From positions 1 to 45,176 of the forward strand of contig JAUSCN010000010.1 of assembly GCA_030651285.1 (NCBI GenBank): a stretch of 45,176 nucleotides of DNA, read 5' to 3'. Position 1 is the stretch's first letter. Each line of letters opens with the position of its first letter. The position numbers and the translations under genes are program-made. This document shows positions 7,312 to 17,100 of the stretch, piece by piece. Under the pieces are notes generated by a model, which was given only the letters and a program-made list of their open reading frames with translations, had not been told where the DNA came from and ran no database searches. The DNA comes from a bacterium. GTDB lineage: Bacteria; Patescibacteriota; Minisyncoccia; Phycocordibacterales; Phycocordibacteraceae.

Positions 7312-7904
7312 CGGTGCTCTCCCTGGTCCCAAATGCCATTCACTACCGCGTCGTAGGCTTGGAGTCCTCGGATTTGGCTTGCTTGGTCTTCAAGCTCTCC
7401 AGCATCCGTGATTGCCGACTCAGTGCACGTTGCAAGTACCAGCCCGATGGCGGTGGCTCTTTCCTGAGCACTGAGTCCAGCCCCGGCGGCCGCGGCGGAT
7501 CCACTTGGACCACCTGTGCCTGCGGTGAAGGCGGCAAACTCGCGCTGCACGCTGAGAACAGACTCACGATCACGAGCGTCAGAAAGAGCCTTGGCCACTG
7601 CGACCTTGGTGTTGCTTTGTTCTTTGAGTACGGCATTTGCGACATCCTTTGCACCTTGCTTTTTCACTTCTTCAACCTGCCGGTTGGCTTCCGAGAGCAA
7701 CTTCGCTTGCGATGCATTCACCGCGCGCTGTTCAGCGGCAGCGGTGCGGGCTCCCGCGACCGTGACCTTCTCTTTGGCCAGAGCGACTTCCGCGGCCGAA
7801 AGCCGCATCGTTTGCGTGACCAGACCGGCGCCGAGAGCAATCACGAACGCGAAAATTGCGTAGACGCCAAGGTTGCTGCCCAGGAATCCGAAGAGCTTGC
7901 TCAT
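7308..7904 (-). CDS. Rz: Rz-like inner-membrane spanin
   Basis: The 198-residue protein has an N-terminal transmembrane segment (about 13-33: GVYAIFAFVIALGAGLV) and a long Ala/Lys/Glu-rich coiled coil, the architecture of i-spanins that span the periplasm during host lysis. It overlaps the endolysin gene by ATGA. A lipoprotein gene (Rz1) is nested inside it in another frame, the classic lambda arrangement. The Gly/Ala-rich segment near residue 130 is unusual. Confidence 0.82.
   Translation of the reverse strand: MSKLFGFLGSNLGVYAIFAFVIALGAGLVTQTMRLSAAEVALAKEKVTVAGARTAAAEQRAVNASQAKLLSEANRQVEEVKKQGAKDVANAVLKEQSNTKVAVAKALSDARDRESVLSVQREFAAFTAGTGGPSGSAAAAGAGLSAQERATAIGLVLATCTESAITDAGELEDQASQIRGLQAYDAVVNGIWDQGEHR
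7343..7636 (-). CDS. Rz1: Rz1-like outer-membrane spanin lipoprotein, nested in Rz
   Basis: Read in another frame inside Rz. The 97-residue precursor has a signal peptide FLTLVIVSLFSAC with a lipobox cysteine at residue 30, followed by a proline-rich stretch (LPPSPQAQ, PPRPPG) as in Rz1 proteins. The start MPYSKNK at 7636 is chosen; an in-frame start at 7654 is also possible. The product should sit in the outer membrane and bind Rz to fuse the membranes at lysis. Confidence 0.82.
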   Translation of the reverse strand: MPYSKNKATPRSQWPRLFLTLVIVSLFSACSASLPPSPQAQVVQVDPPRPPGLDSVLRKEPPPSGWYLQRALSRQSRMLESLKTKQAKSEDSKPTTR

Positions 7905-8482
7905 TGGGTGACCTCAGTGCGGCACAGGGCCGCTTCTTTGAGGCGGCGGTTCTGCAGGCCGCGGACGTACACGCCGTTGGCGAAGCTCCACGCCGGCTTC
8001 CCGTCAGGGCCGGTCGAGATCGCAGTGCAGCCGGCCGCACGATCACCGGCCCGGATGAGCCTGGCAGCGCGCGAGTTGCATGCACCGTCGATGCCGACGT
8101 TGATCGCGAACAGGGTCATCGCATCGAAGCTGTTCTGGTCGAGCCGCTCTGGCTTGATGCAGGCCAGAATGCCTTCGCCGTACTTGATGGCAACCATCGA
8201 GTCGATGGCGTTGCACTCCTGGACGGTGAACGTCTCACCGATGGGCATGGCCCAGTCGGTCGCGCCCGAGCAGAACGTCGGGAGGCCCTTGGCCAGCTTG
8301 TCGGCGTACGCCGTAAGCTCCTGACTTTCCATCGTCTTCAGCGGGGCGAGCACAGCGGCGCCACCGACGACCAGCACAACGGCGCTGTTCCGAAGTGCCT
8401 TGTTCTTAACGGCCACGGCGGCGGCGGCCTTGGCTGCGCGGAGCAGCCAAGCAACCTTTGCGGGGCTTGGAGCCTTACTCAT
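7901..8482 (-). CDS. Phage lysozyme (GH24-like) with SAR-type N-terminus
   Basis: The 193-residue protein has a weakly hydrophobic Ala/Gly/Val segment (about 32-50, NSAVVLVVGGAAVLAPL) followed at once by MESQELTAYAD. This fits a signal-anchor-release endolysin whose catalytic Glu lies just after the anchor. The following GLPTFCSGATDW and ECNAIDSMV segments and the FDAMTLFAINVG stretch fit phage lysozymes that cut peptidoglycan glycan chains. It overlaps the holin candidate by 8 bp and Rz by 4 bp. Confidence 0.8.
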   Translation of the reverse strand: MSKAPSPAKVAWLLRAAKAAAAVAVKNKALRNSAVVLVVGGAAVLAPLKTMESQELTAYADKLAKGLPTFCSGATDWAMPIGETFTVQECNAIDSMVAIKYGEGILACIKPERLDQNSFDAMTLFAINVGIDGACNSRAARLIRAGDRAAGCTAISTGPDGKPAWSFANGVYVRGLQNRRLKEAALCRTEVTQ

Positions 8483-8783
8483 CCTGCTCCTCCTCGACGT
8501 CATCGAGAAGTTGCTGCTTTTCCTTCTTGAGGTCTTCAACCTGCTTGTTCAGGTCGCGCTCTTCGTGGATCTTCTTTGCGATGTCAGTGCGATCGCGCGC
8601 ACGCTTGTGCTTCTCCCAGGCGAAGTACAACTGTGCGAGGACGAAAGCAATGGTCGCGAGCGTGGCAACGGCCTGGAGGAAATCGTTCAGGTTCGCCATG
8701 TTGATGGCGTAGATCGACCCGATGCCCGGCACCGTACGCAACGGAATCGCGACGGCGTCGGGGATTTTTTCGAGTGGGCTCAT
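8475..8783 (-). CDS. Holin candidate with one TM segment and coiled coil
   Basis: The 102-residue protein has one strong transmembrane helix (about 35-56, AVATLATIAFVLAQLYFAW) and a highly charged coiled-coil tail ending EEEQDE. It is the first gene of the lysis cassette and its ATG lies 7 bp after the -10-like block of a late promoter element, with no Shine-Dalgarno. One-TM holins with charged tails are known, but another lysis-control role is possible. Confidence 0.65.
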   Translation of the reverse strand: MSPLEKIPDAVAIPLRTVPGIGSIYAINMANLNDFLQAVATLATIAFVLAQLYFAWEKHKRARDRTDIAKKIHEERDLNKQVEDLKKEKQQLLDDVEEEQDE

Positions 8784-8789
8784 GCGTAC

Positions 8790-8853
8790 CAAGGTACGGA
8801 CGAACCGCACTTGTCAATGCTTTTGCCGGGCGCCGTTGGAGTGCGCGGCTTTC
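8790..8853 (-). promoter_or_regulatory. Late promoter element P1 (lysis genes)
   Basis: Read on the - strand: GAAAGCCGCG, 6 bp, AACGGCGCC (8837-8829), 11 bp, TTGACAAGTG (TTGACA at 8817-8812), 15 bp after TTGACA, TACCTT (8796-8791), then GG and the ATG at 8783. Four other copies with the same spacing precede other late genes. Confidence 0.75.
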
Positions 8854-8895
8854 GCCACCTTAAGATTCGTCTCAAACAACGAGGAGAGAAGAGAG

Positions 8896-9213
8896 ATGGC
8901 AACAAACCCACCGGTCCCGAAGACACTGGTCGAGCTGACCGCCGAGGTCGAGCAGCTGCGAAAGGAAATCGGCCTGGCGCCACTGCACAACAACGACACG
9001 ATCTACAACCGAATGATTGCAGTCGAGGGAGTGCCGCCAAATTGGTTGAACAGGATCTCCAAGCCTCTGGCTTACTTTTGCGCCGTCGGAGCTGCTGGAT
9101 GCGGGGTTATTGCGATCGCGACCATGGATCCCATTCGAAAAGCTGGTCTTTCCGCGTCCGGTGCCATGCTGGCCGGACTCGCAACCCTCTTCAATTGCAT
9201 GTCCGCGACCTGA
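8896..9213 (+). CDS. Small membrane protein, + strand moron
   Basis: The 105-residue product starts after a strong purine-rich ribosome site (GAGGAGAGAAGAGAG). An N-terminal helix with heptads (TAEVEQLRKEI) is followed by two hydrophobic segments (about 61-79 and 84-102). It is the only + strand gene within the late region and its TGA abuts the last codon of J (9214) without a base between. Opposite orientation and no structural role suggest a moron expressed in the lysogen. A surface or superinfection-exclusion role is only a guess. Confidence 0.68.
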   Translation: MATNPPVPKTLVELTAEVEQLRKEIGLAPLHNNDTIYNRMIAVEGVPPNWLNRISKPLAYFCAVGAAGCGVIAIATMDPIRKAGLSASGAMLAGLATLFNCMSAT

Positions 9214-11703
9214 TTACATCAACGCCCCCGCAGCTGGCATCACCGCAGGCTGAAGATTTCCGAAGTTGTACAAGTCCTGCGGAGCCCCGCCGACGGGCAA
9301 GAATGCGTTGTCGGCTGCATGCACGCGATCGGATTCCACGATGCCGACCATCTCGATCAGCTGACCCTTGGGCTTGATCGACTTCAGCCGGAGCATCTCG
9401 CAAACGTTGACCGAGTCACCGAAAGCGAGCCTCGTCGGTTCGTAGTCGGAGTCTTCGCCAACGATCGTGAACGGCGGCGGTGCCGCCAAGATCATCTCCT
9501 CGTCGGTGTTTCCGCGTGAGACAGCAAGGGGAATCGACTGCGCACCGGTCTTCGATGAGATCCGAATGTAGTGCTGGGCGCCTGCCGTCCACGTCATCGG
9601 CTGGCTGGCAACCAACGTGCGCGAGACCCCCTCGTACGCGAGAGTTTCCGCGCTCTGAGGGAAGTCGATCAGGTCGTGGGCCATGCCCACCAGGCTTCCG
9701 TACGCCGGGATCATGCCTTCTCGGTCGGTGGTCCACGTGTACGTCGCCCGGCGCCAGCGGCTGGTGGCCACGATGTACGCGACTTCACGCAAGGCGTGGT
9801 TGAAGCCCGAGATGCCTGGGAAGCTGATCTCAGCGTACTTCGCCGGCACCGGCACCGTCGCAGGCCGCTGGCCTTCGAGGTACGCGTAGACGTTGCCTTT
9901 CCAATACTGGCCAATCACAACGCGCTCGTCCCAAAATCTTCCGTCGCGGTACTTCATCCGCACAGCGTCAGGGGTCCCTTCTTGAGGCATCGCGTTCGAG
10001 ATCGTCAGCGAGTCCTTTGCCATGTTCCTTGGCTGGAACATCACCACCGGCAGCGTTTGGGCGCTGTCGCGAACGAATGAATAGTTGCCGCGGCGCACGA
10101 TGTTGACGGCACGGGCGCAGCGCGTGGCCAGGGCCAAAGCGTCGAAGATCGTCGTCTTCGTATCGAACAAATAGTCGAATCGGTCCTGACGCTCTTCGCA
10201 CGACTGAGCCAGCGCAAGGATTGCGTCCATGTCGATCCTGCTGTCCGGCAGCCCGAGCGAGTAGAACGGGTTGCGCAACATGTCGCAGATGGCCCAGGCC
10301 GGGTTCCGGTGGTGGGACGAATCCTTGATCCAGATCCACGACGTGCCGTCGAACTTGGGAATCTTCCGCTCCGCCGTCACCGCGATCTTGCGTTGAGACA
10401 TGCCCGACAGCTGCTTGCTGGCGCGCAGCTTCAGCAGGATGTAGGTGCCTTGAGGGTTCACAGGCTCGTTGATGCCCGAGATCGTCAGCTTGGAGCGCAT
10501 GCCCACCCACGTGAGTTCGCAGAGGTCCCTGCTGCTGTCGACGTACGGCGTCACGCGCTTGGCCCGCACTTGGTAGCGCTTGAAGTCAGGCGACACGTAG
10601 GAGAAGCTGCGCTGCTGGGCCGTGAGCGTGTTGCCTACGAACGAGTAGTTTTGATTTGCCGAATTCCGGATGTCGATCCAGTCGCCAACCGGCGCGCCAA
10701 AGTCATCGATCTCTTGGACCTGGGCCTGGACCTCCACGACCCGAACGTCGAGCTCGCCGGTGCTGTCTTCCTTGGCGTTGCCGATGCCTCGGGGCATCAC
10801 AAAGTCAAGGATGATCTCCTTGATCTTGTAGCCCGAACGGCAGGCGGTGAAGCCACCTGTCCAAACATTGTGGTCGCGCAGCTCCTGGCCAGAAACTTCC
10901 GGCGACGAGATCATGCTGAGGTCAACCAGGGCCTGGGTGCTCAGGCTTCCGTTGTCGGGTCCAACAACCTGAACGCTGATGTCCTGGAAGTTGGAGATCG
11001 GCGTGTCGTCGATCTCGATCTTGTGGATGTCGTACCTACCCATTCCCACCTGCAGAACGGCACTGAAATACTGCTCGTTGTTCTCGAAGTGCTGGTACGG
11101 CTGGGTGGCGTAGTCTGGGTACGAGCGGTTGAGTCCGTACGCCACGACCTTGGGCTGGTCCAACCTGGCTGAGTTGCCTTGGAGGGCAATCGAGTAGGTC
11201 GGGCTTGCGGTGGCCGAGTTGCCATCGGTTGCCTTGGGCAGCGGCACAAGCGCATTGATGAGCAAGCTGCCGAGGATCATCAGGCCAGCAGACGCAGCCG
11301 AAGCGGCCATGCCGGTCAAGCCGAGCACGGCGGGTCCGACGAACCATGCCACGCCGACCATCAGCGCGAGCTGCAGCACAACGCGCAACGGGTTCGAACC
11401 GCCCTTCCCGCCGCCGTGGGGCAGGATCTCGAATGCGATGGTTTCACCCGGCCGCACGAGAGAGCCCCAATCCGCGCGCGGAATGTACACGCCATCGATC
11501 AAGCAAACGAAAGCTTGATTCGTCTTCGGAGCCAAGCTCGCGATCGTGGCCAGGCCGCGGACGGGGGTGAAATCGTCCGCGGAAATCTCAACTTGAAGTG
11601 GGTTATCGAAGATCCCTACGCGCGCGGGAATTTCCGACAGCAGAGCGGCCCCGATCGCGGCGGAGGAAGCATTTGGCTTGAAGCGAGCTGGGTAGGCGTT
11701 CAT
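9214..11703 (-). CDS. J: Tail tip / host specificity protein J
   Basis: The 829-residue protein is the central tail-tip protein of a lambda-like siphovirus, which docks to the tail tube and carries receptor-binding regions. The N-terminal part has a hydrophobic segment (about 110-155, LALMVGVAWFVGPAVLG... ILGSLLINALVPLP) as in many J homologues, then the conserved phage-tail domain (YPDYATQPY, the DIHKIEIDDTPI region, ISSKTGAQSIPL). It is shorter than lambda J (1132 aa), so receptor binding may be shared with the fibres. The ATG at 11703 overlaps the NlpC gene stop by ATGA. Confidence 0.85.
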   Translation of the reverse strand: MNAYPARFKPNASSAAIGAALLSEIPARVGIFDNPLQVEISADDFTPVRGLATIASLAPKTNQAFVCLIDGVYIPRADWGSLVRPGETIAFEILPHGGGKGGSNPLRVVLQLALMVGVAWFVGPAVLGLTGMAASAASAGLMILGSLLINALVPLPKATDGNSATASPTYSIALQGNSARLDQPKVVAYGLNRSYPDYATQPYQHFENNEQYFSAVLQVGMGRYDIHKIEIDDTPISNFQDISVQVVGPDNGSLSTQALVDLSMISSPEVSGQELRDHNVWTGGFTACRSGYKIKEIILDFVMPRGIGNAKEDSTGELDVRVVEVQAQVQEIDDFGAPVGDWIDIRNSANQNYSFVGNTLTAQQRSFSYVSPDFKRYQVRAKRVTPYVDSSRDLCELTWVGMRSKLTISGINEPVNPQGTYILLKLRASKQLSGMSQRKIAVTAERKIPKFDGTSWIWIKDSSHHRNPAWAICDMLRNPFYSLGLPDSRIDMDAILALAQSCEERQDRFDYLFDTKTTIFDALALATRCARAVNIVRRGNYSFVRDSAQTLPVVMFQPRNMAKDSLTISNAMPQEGTPDAVRMKYRDGRFWDERVVIGQYWKGNVYAYLEGQRPATVPVPAKYAEISFPGISGFNHALREVAYIVATSRWRRATYTWTTDREGMIPAYGSLVGMAHDLIDFPQSAETLAYEGVSRTLVASQPMTWTAGAQHYIRISSKTGAQSIPLAVSRGNTDEEMILAAPPPFTIVGEDSDYEPTRLAFGDSVNVCEMLRLKSIKPKGQLIEMVGIVESDRVHAADNAFLPVGGAPQDLYNFGNLQPAVMPAAGALM

Positions 11704-12128
11704 TTTTCGTTTTCGATGTAGCGCCAGATCTGGCTTCGGCCCCACAGCTGGCTCACTTCGAGGAAGGAGCTGTGAATCACGCTGCCGGGGCTGTCAACGT
11801 CGCCGACGGCGTGGAGAACACGCAGTTGGCCGCCGACGTCGATCACAACGCCGACATGGGGGCCGGCGCGACTGCGCATCAGAAAGATGTCGTATTCGGC
11901 CGGTGCTGTGCCTTCGGGCTGCCGGTGCCAGTGCGAGCGGCGCACAAGGTCGTGGAGCCCTTCCAGCTGCTCGGGGCTCTGGAGCTCGCCAACCGCCAGG
12001 GGCGGCATCTCGATGCCCCGCTGCTGGCGCTGGACGTAGCGAACCAGTCCCCAGCAGTCGAACGCATTCGGACCGACAGCGCCAGCCAACCAGGGCTTGC
12101 CGATGAGGGGGAAAGCCCAGTGCATCAT
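11700..12128 (-). CDS. NlpC/P60 tail-tip peptidase
   Basis: The 142-residue protein has the NlpC/P60 catalytic pattern: Cys25 in FDCWGLV, His91 in GPHVGVVID and a third polar residue at His106. In lambda-like phages this domain belongs to the tail assembly protein K. It cuts stem peptides of peptidoglycan during DNA entry or is needed for tip assembly. ATGA overlaps on both sides fix the frame and the start. Confidence 0.85.
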   Translation of the reverse strand: MMHWAFPLIGKPWLAGAVGPNAFDCWGLVRYVQRQQRGIEMPPLAVGELQSPEQLEGLHDLVRRSHWHRQPEGTAPAEYDIFLMRSRAGPHVGVVIDVGGQLRVLHAVGDVDSPGSVIHSSFLEVSQLWGRSQIWRYIENEK

Positions 12129-12694
12129 CCCGACACCAAGCCCGGGTTGGAGTACCGGGTGAACATGGACTTCGGATAGCCTTCGTTGACCAGCGTGCCA
12201 AAGCCTGCGGTCATCGTCACCGTTGTTGAGGTGACATCAACGACGCGAAGGATGAGGGTGGGCACAGGAAGCTCATGCGGGGCGCTGGTGTCGCTCGCGA
12301 GGTACGTGCGGAACATCACCGTCACGTAGCTGTCGGAGTCGCGAGCGTGCCGCATGTGCTTCTGCACCTCCCGGCTTGCGTTCTCGATGTTGATGGTGAG
12401 CTCCGCCGGCGCCGAGGTGTCGTTCTCTTCGGGCTCGACGAACTGAAATGGCAGCGCCTGGAACTGCACGACCTGGCCGGCATGCAACGGCGCCGTGCTT
12501 TCAAGCGTGGCGTTCAATGGGGCGAAATTGTTGACGAGGTAGATCGGCGTTGGGTTGTCGTTCTCGTCGACGAAGGCCAGGTGATGGATCGAGAGCGTCT
12601 TGATTTCCGGCTCTGACGCCTTCGCAGACGCGTACGCTTCCAACAGAGCTTCGCTCTGAGAAACACCGACGCGTTTGGGCTGCATGTTGGGCAT
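12125..12694 (-). CDS. Minor tail protein, DUF1833-like (gpL position)
   Basis: The 189-residue protein lies where lambda has tip protein L. Segments such as LSIHHLAFVDENDNPTPIYLVN and VPTLILRVVDVTS fit DUF1833-type phage tail proteins. It is the first gene behind late element P2; the ATG at 12694 is 6 bp after the -10-like block, and a second ATG at 12685 is possible, with GGAGG 10 bp before it. It is coupled to the NlpC gene downstream by ATGA. Confidence 0.72.
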   Translation of the reverse strand: MPNMQPKRVGVSQSEALLEAYASAKASEPEIKTLSIHHLAFVDENDNPTPIYLVNNFAPLNATLESTAPLHAGQVVQFQALPFQFVEPEENDTSAPAELTINIENASREVQKHMRHARDSDSYVTVMFRTYLASDTSAPHELPVPTLILRVVDVTSTTVTMTAGFGTLVNEGYPKSMFTRYSNPGLVSG

Positions 12695-12700
12695 GCCTCC

Positions 12701-12763
12701 AAAGTACGCAGGATCGGCACTTGTCAAGGCTTTGAGGTGGCGCCGTTCGATCGCGCGCACTTC
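12701..12763 (-). promoter_or_regulatory. Late promoter element P2 (tail tip genes)
   Basis: On the - strand: GAAGTGCGCG, 6 bp, AACGGCGCC (12747-12739), 11 bp, TTGACAAGTG (TTGACA at 12727-12722), 15 bp, TACTTT (12706-12701), then GGAGGC and ATG. Confidence 0.75.
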
Positions 12764-12777
12764 AACGCGGGAACCAT

Positions 12778-12832
12778 CACCAAGAGGACCCGTGACGGAG
12801 GAAGGGAGATCAGGGGAACGGGTGCAGCACCC
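12778..12832 (+). repeat. Module-border repeat, copy c
   Basis: CACCAAGAGGACCCGTGACG then GAGGAAGG, and GGGGAACGGGTGCAGCACCC with a perfect 13-bp dyad at 12820-12832. It lies between late element P2 and the end of the gene at 12844. Confidence 0.55.
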
Positions 12833-12843
12833 CGCTCATTAGT

Positions 12844-13203
12844 TCAGGGGCGTGTCAGACCGGTGACCTGCAGCGTGCCGGAGATGCGATACCCGAAGCC
12901 GGGAATCACTTCGTGCTTGATCTCTGTCGTGAACTTCGCCAAAGAAGCGACGATGCCTGTCTCACAAGGAAGAGGAATCGAACACCGGCGCTGACCACGA
13001 AGCATGTCCGTCTCGTACCACTGGTCCCAGACAGACATTAGTTCCTTTGGGATCTCCCAGACCACGTCCGCGCTGTACACACGATCGCGCATCCTTCCGC
13101 GTGCGTAACCACGGTCTTCCGAAACCTGAGCGCGAGCGGCCCTCGTTTTCGAGAACGAAGAGACACCCGGCAGCGTGGATGGGTAGACGATTGCGCGTGT
13201 CAT
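12844..13203 (-). CDS. Minor tail protein (119 aa)
   Basis: Starts MTRAIVYPSTLPGV and overlaps the preceding gene by ATGA (13200-13203). Segments RDRVYSADVVWEIPKELMSVWDQWYETDML and a beta-rich C-terminus fit a small tail-tip protein next to the M/L position. It is the last gene transcribed before late element P2. Family name uncertain. Confidence 0.68.
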   Translation of the reverse strand: MTRAIVYPSTLPGVSSFSKTRAARAQVSEDRGYARGRMRDRVYSADVVWEIPKELMSVWDQWYETDMLRGQRRCSIPLPCETGIVASLAKFTTEIKHEVIPGFGYRISGTLQVTGLTRP

Positions 13204-14144
13204 GAATTCTCCCGTCCGGTCGGCTTGGTGCCCAGTTCGATGGTGAACTGGCTCGTGGCAACGTAGCCCGAGGTCTGGTCTTTGACCTGGATCGTGAGCA
13301 GGTACTTGATCCAAGGGTGGAACGCCGAGGAGCGCAGTTGCGTCACGCGATCGGCTGTGATCGAGTTCACCGCGGCATCCAGTCGGTACACAGTCAGCGC
13401 TTCCGGGTCAGTCGTCTGAATCACCGGCGGAACGCCGTACTGCGACGGGTTGTTGCCCGGAATCCCGGAGCTGTCGCGGTATTCCAGCACCACAAGGCTG
13501 CGGGCGTAGCTGTACTGCGCTGACGGGGTGGTGTTCGTCGCCGCTTTCCACTGGCCGGCGACGACGACCTGGCCGGCATCGGCGATGTAAACCAGGCGGC
13601 CGGTACTTGCAACGATGGCGACAGTGACCAGTGCTTGGCCGGTCGGCAAGCTCTTGATGCTGTAGTTGCTGAGACTGATTGCGCGCACGGGGTCCTGCAC
13701 GCCACCGCTTCCACCGCCACCGGGCGCTTCGCCACCGGTCGCACCGTCAACGTTGATGAGGCGCGGGAACTTGCCCAGAGGCACGCCGGCGGTCATCACC
13801 TTCGCGGAAACGGTCCAGTTCATCCCCTCATCGACAGTTTCCACCGGCGGCTCGAGGAAGAACACCAGGGCGGACGCCAGCCCGCCCCGCTTGTCATCCA
13901 ACTGGCACGTGAAGAATTTCGACCCCGCAGCCAGATCGGTTTCGTAGAACTCCGCGAACGTGGCGTACTGCGCCGACGTGAACTTCCACGAAAGCGTGGT
14001 CACCGTGGGCACGTTGAGGTGCAGAGCACGGACGCGCTTGCCACCGGCGTCGGTGTCCATCGCTGTCGTGAGGGGCTTCCTTTCGAAACCGTACTGGCCC
14101 GCCAGCGGGGCTGGCAGCGAGATCGGGAAGATTGGATCGCTCAC
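13200..14144 (-). CDS. Minor tail protein with two domains (gpM position)
   Basis: The 314-residue protein starts MSDPIFPISLPAPL and overlaps the tape measure stop by ATGA. The N-terminal 140 residues resemble the following tail protein in style (LSWKFTSAQYATFAEFYETDL, comparable to the WEIPKELMSVWDQWYETDM segment of the next gene). A GGGGSGG linker then leads to a beta-rich C-terminal domain, possibly Ig-like. Both genes may share an ancestral tail-tip domain. Confidence 0.66.
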   Translation of the reverse strand: MSDPIFPISLPAPLAGQYGFERKPLTTAMDTDAGGKRVRALHLNVPTVTTLSWKFTSAQYATFAEFYETDLAAGSKFFTCQLDDKRGGLASALVFFLEPPVETVDEGMNWTVSAKVMTAGVPLGKFPRLINVDGATGGEAPGGGGSGGVQDPVRAISLSNYSIKSLPTGQALVTVAIVASTGRLVYIADAGQVVVAGQWKAATNTTPSAQYSYARSLVVLEYRDSSGIPGNNPSQYGVPPVIQTTDPEALTVYRLDAAVNSITADRVTQLRSSAFHPWIKYLLTIQVKDQTSGYVATSQFTIELGTKPTGRENS

Positions 14145-17100
14145 GTCATCGTCGTGCGGTTCACACCGTACGTCCCTTGCATTGCGTCGGCCACAGTGCC
14201 TCCCTTGCGCACGTCGTTGGCCACGGCATTCAGGATCACGTCAATGATCGATCCTCCGTTACCGTCGCTTCTTTGTTCTGTCTTCGCCTCTGTGCCTGCG
14301 GGCGCACCGATCACGTTGACGACAACCGACGTGGCAACGTTGACGTTCGCACCACTGCTGCCAGTGGCTGCGCCACCGTTGAGCTTCGCCATCGAAAGGT
14401 TGGTGCCGCTTCCGGCGGTTCCCTTGGTGTGGTCATAGACGGTCTCGTCGGGGTGCAGGATCGACAGGAAGCCGCCCTTTCCGTCCACGCCGCCGGAGCG
14501 GTTGCCGGTGCCGGTGTAGCCGCCACCATCGCCGGTGAACAGGCCGCTGATCCAGTTGCCGATGCTACTGAAGAATCCGCCACCGCTGGCGCTGGCCGAC
14601 GCGCCTCCGGACGAGCCACCACCCGACCCGCCGCTGAGCGACTTCAAGATCGAATCGAACATCCCACCACCGCCACCGAGCTTGCCCGAGTCGCCGAAGA
14701 ACAGCCGGCTCAGGTTCGTCTCGATCAACTTGCTCGCCATCGACTCGACGAGCGACGAGAACGAAGTGCCGATGCCTTTCAGGTCACCCTTCACGAGGGC
14801 GGCTGTCATCGAACCCAGGTTCGTTTGGATGCTGCGACCGGCCACCAAGGCGAGGTCTGTCATCGTTCCAAGGGAGCCATTGACCGCCTCGGTGCCTTCC
14901 AGCATCTTCCGGTAAGCCTCACGCTGGGCCTTCACGAACGTGGGCTCAAAACCCGCACCCTGCGTGGCCTTCAGCTCATTGAGCTCCTTCAGCTCGCGCG
15001 TGTACTTTTCCATTGGAGTCTGCATCGACTCCATCAGATCACGGGCCTTTTCGGCGTTCTTCAGCTGCTTGTCGTCGACGTCCTTCTGGATCTCTTCGTT
15101 CAGATCGCGGCGAGCCTTCGTCAGGTCCTTCGTGACCTTGGCCAGCTGTTTTTCTGTTTCGATGCGCTTCTGTTCTGTCTGATCCCCGGCGCCGTGAGCC
15201 TTCACGATCTCGACTTCACGAGCCGATTGCGCTTCCAGCTCGACCAGCCGGTTGGCGCGCAACGTACGCATTTCCGCGTCGTATTCCGTCTCCGTGATCT
15301 TTTTCGCTTTCAGCGAGTTTTGGAGCTTGCGCACGTTGTCGTCGTACACAACGGAGCTGTCGGCCTGCGCTTCCTTGACGGCGAGCAGTGCCTTTTCTTC
15401 GTCGTAGGCGCTGCGGATCTGCTTGTCCTTGAGCCCCTGCAGCGTGGTCAGCTTGGCCGAGTATTCGTCCAGCTGGGCCGTGCTGGCGCCCATGTTTTTC
15501 AAGTCGACGATTTTCCGGAAGTCGTCAGACTTCCCGAAAGTCTCGATGTCGCGATCCACCGACTGCGTGAAGTTCTTCAGCTTGTCGTTCTTCGGGGCCT
15601 TCGCACCTTTGGGGTCCTTCAGCTTTTCGTCCGATTCGCGGATCTGCCGATCTCTCTCAGCGCGGTTGGCCGCAGTGTCCTCGAGCTTGGAGAAGTCACG
15701 CGTGATCTGAGCGCGAGCCTCGGCACGCTGCTTTTCCTTGCCTGCGTTTGCCTTGTCGCGTGCGGCAATGCTGGCTTGGGCAGTGGCCCGTTCCTCGCGC
15801 GCCTTCAATGCAACAGCGTCGGCCTCGGCCTTATCTCGCGCAGCTGCCTCCTTCTGGGAGGCAGATTCCTTGTCCTTCTTCTCGGCTGCGATCTCGGCGT
15901 TCACGCCGGTGTAGTAGCCCATCGCGCCGCCAAGCGCCGGCACGATGGTCGAAGCGATTCCGGATACGTAACTCTTTGCGGTGGCGAAGAGACCAGGCCC
16001 GCTGTTGCCCTCGGGCGAAGGCACCGACGAGTAGCCACCCTTGGCTTTTCCGCCCACGGTGGGCCGCATGCCGACGTCGAAAGGATTCGCGTTCGGGTCG
16101 AAATCACCCTCGACTTCGGACATGCGGCCAACGCCGCGAACCTCATCCCAGTACCTCTTGACAGAAGTCCAGGCCTTGTCCCAGGAGCGCTCCATCACGC
16201 TGGCTTGCGCCTTCACCGTTGCTGCGCGTCCAATCAGCGAGTTGGCGTATTCGCCCATGATCAGGGAGGCGGCCCCGGTCTTGTTGCCGTGCTCCTCCAT
16301 CTTCCGAGCAGCGTCAGCAACCTCGGCGCTCAGGAAGTGGGTCGAGCGGTTGAGTTCTTCCGCTGCCTTGACCGGGTGGTCCGCCAGCGAGGAGAAGACC
16401 TTCACCACGTCTTCGACGCTCTTCCCGGTCGCGTCATTAGTCGCGACGACAGCCCGACCAACCAGCTCGAGCTGAGAACCGGAGACCTTACCGGTCGCGG
16501 CAAGGGCAGCCAGCGCTTCCGCAGCGGCACTTGTCGTCGTCGTGAGGGAGCCAACGCGCTGGGCGGCCTCCTGCATCTGCAGCGCGGTTTTCCCGACGTA
16601 GTTGCCGGATTCCACGATGGCGATGTTGTACGCCTTCGTTTCCGAGGCGCCCTGGTAGTAGGCCAGGCCAATGGTGGCCGCGGCAGCTGCAGCCAAGGTG
16701 AACGGGTTGATCAGCCCCATCGCGTAGGAGCCAAGGGCCTTCATCGCCGGGCCGATGCCGCCGAACATGTCCTTGAGCTGGCCACCCTGCTGGAGCATCA
16801 CCGTGAACGGGTTCTGACCCGCCTGCAGGGACACCACGATGTCGGTGAACTGCGCAGGCACGCCGCGCATGGCGGCGGCCTGAGCCTTGGCCGACATCGT
16901 GTAGGCCTTGGTCTTCTTGTCGAGCTCGTCAATCTTCGGCGCCGCAGAACCAGCACCAGCCCCGAGAGAGGCAAGGCCGGCAGCGGGACCACCGAAGGCG
17001 TTTCGGAGGTTCGACAGCGAAGATGTCAGGGGCGTGAAGAAGCTCGTCGTCGAGGCGCCGGCAGCACGCACACGTGCGGACACGCTGTCGTACATCTGGC

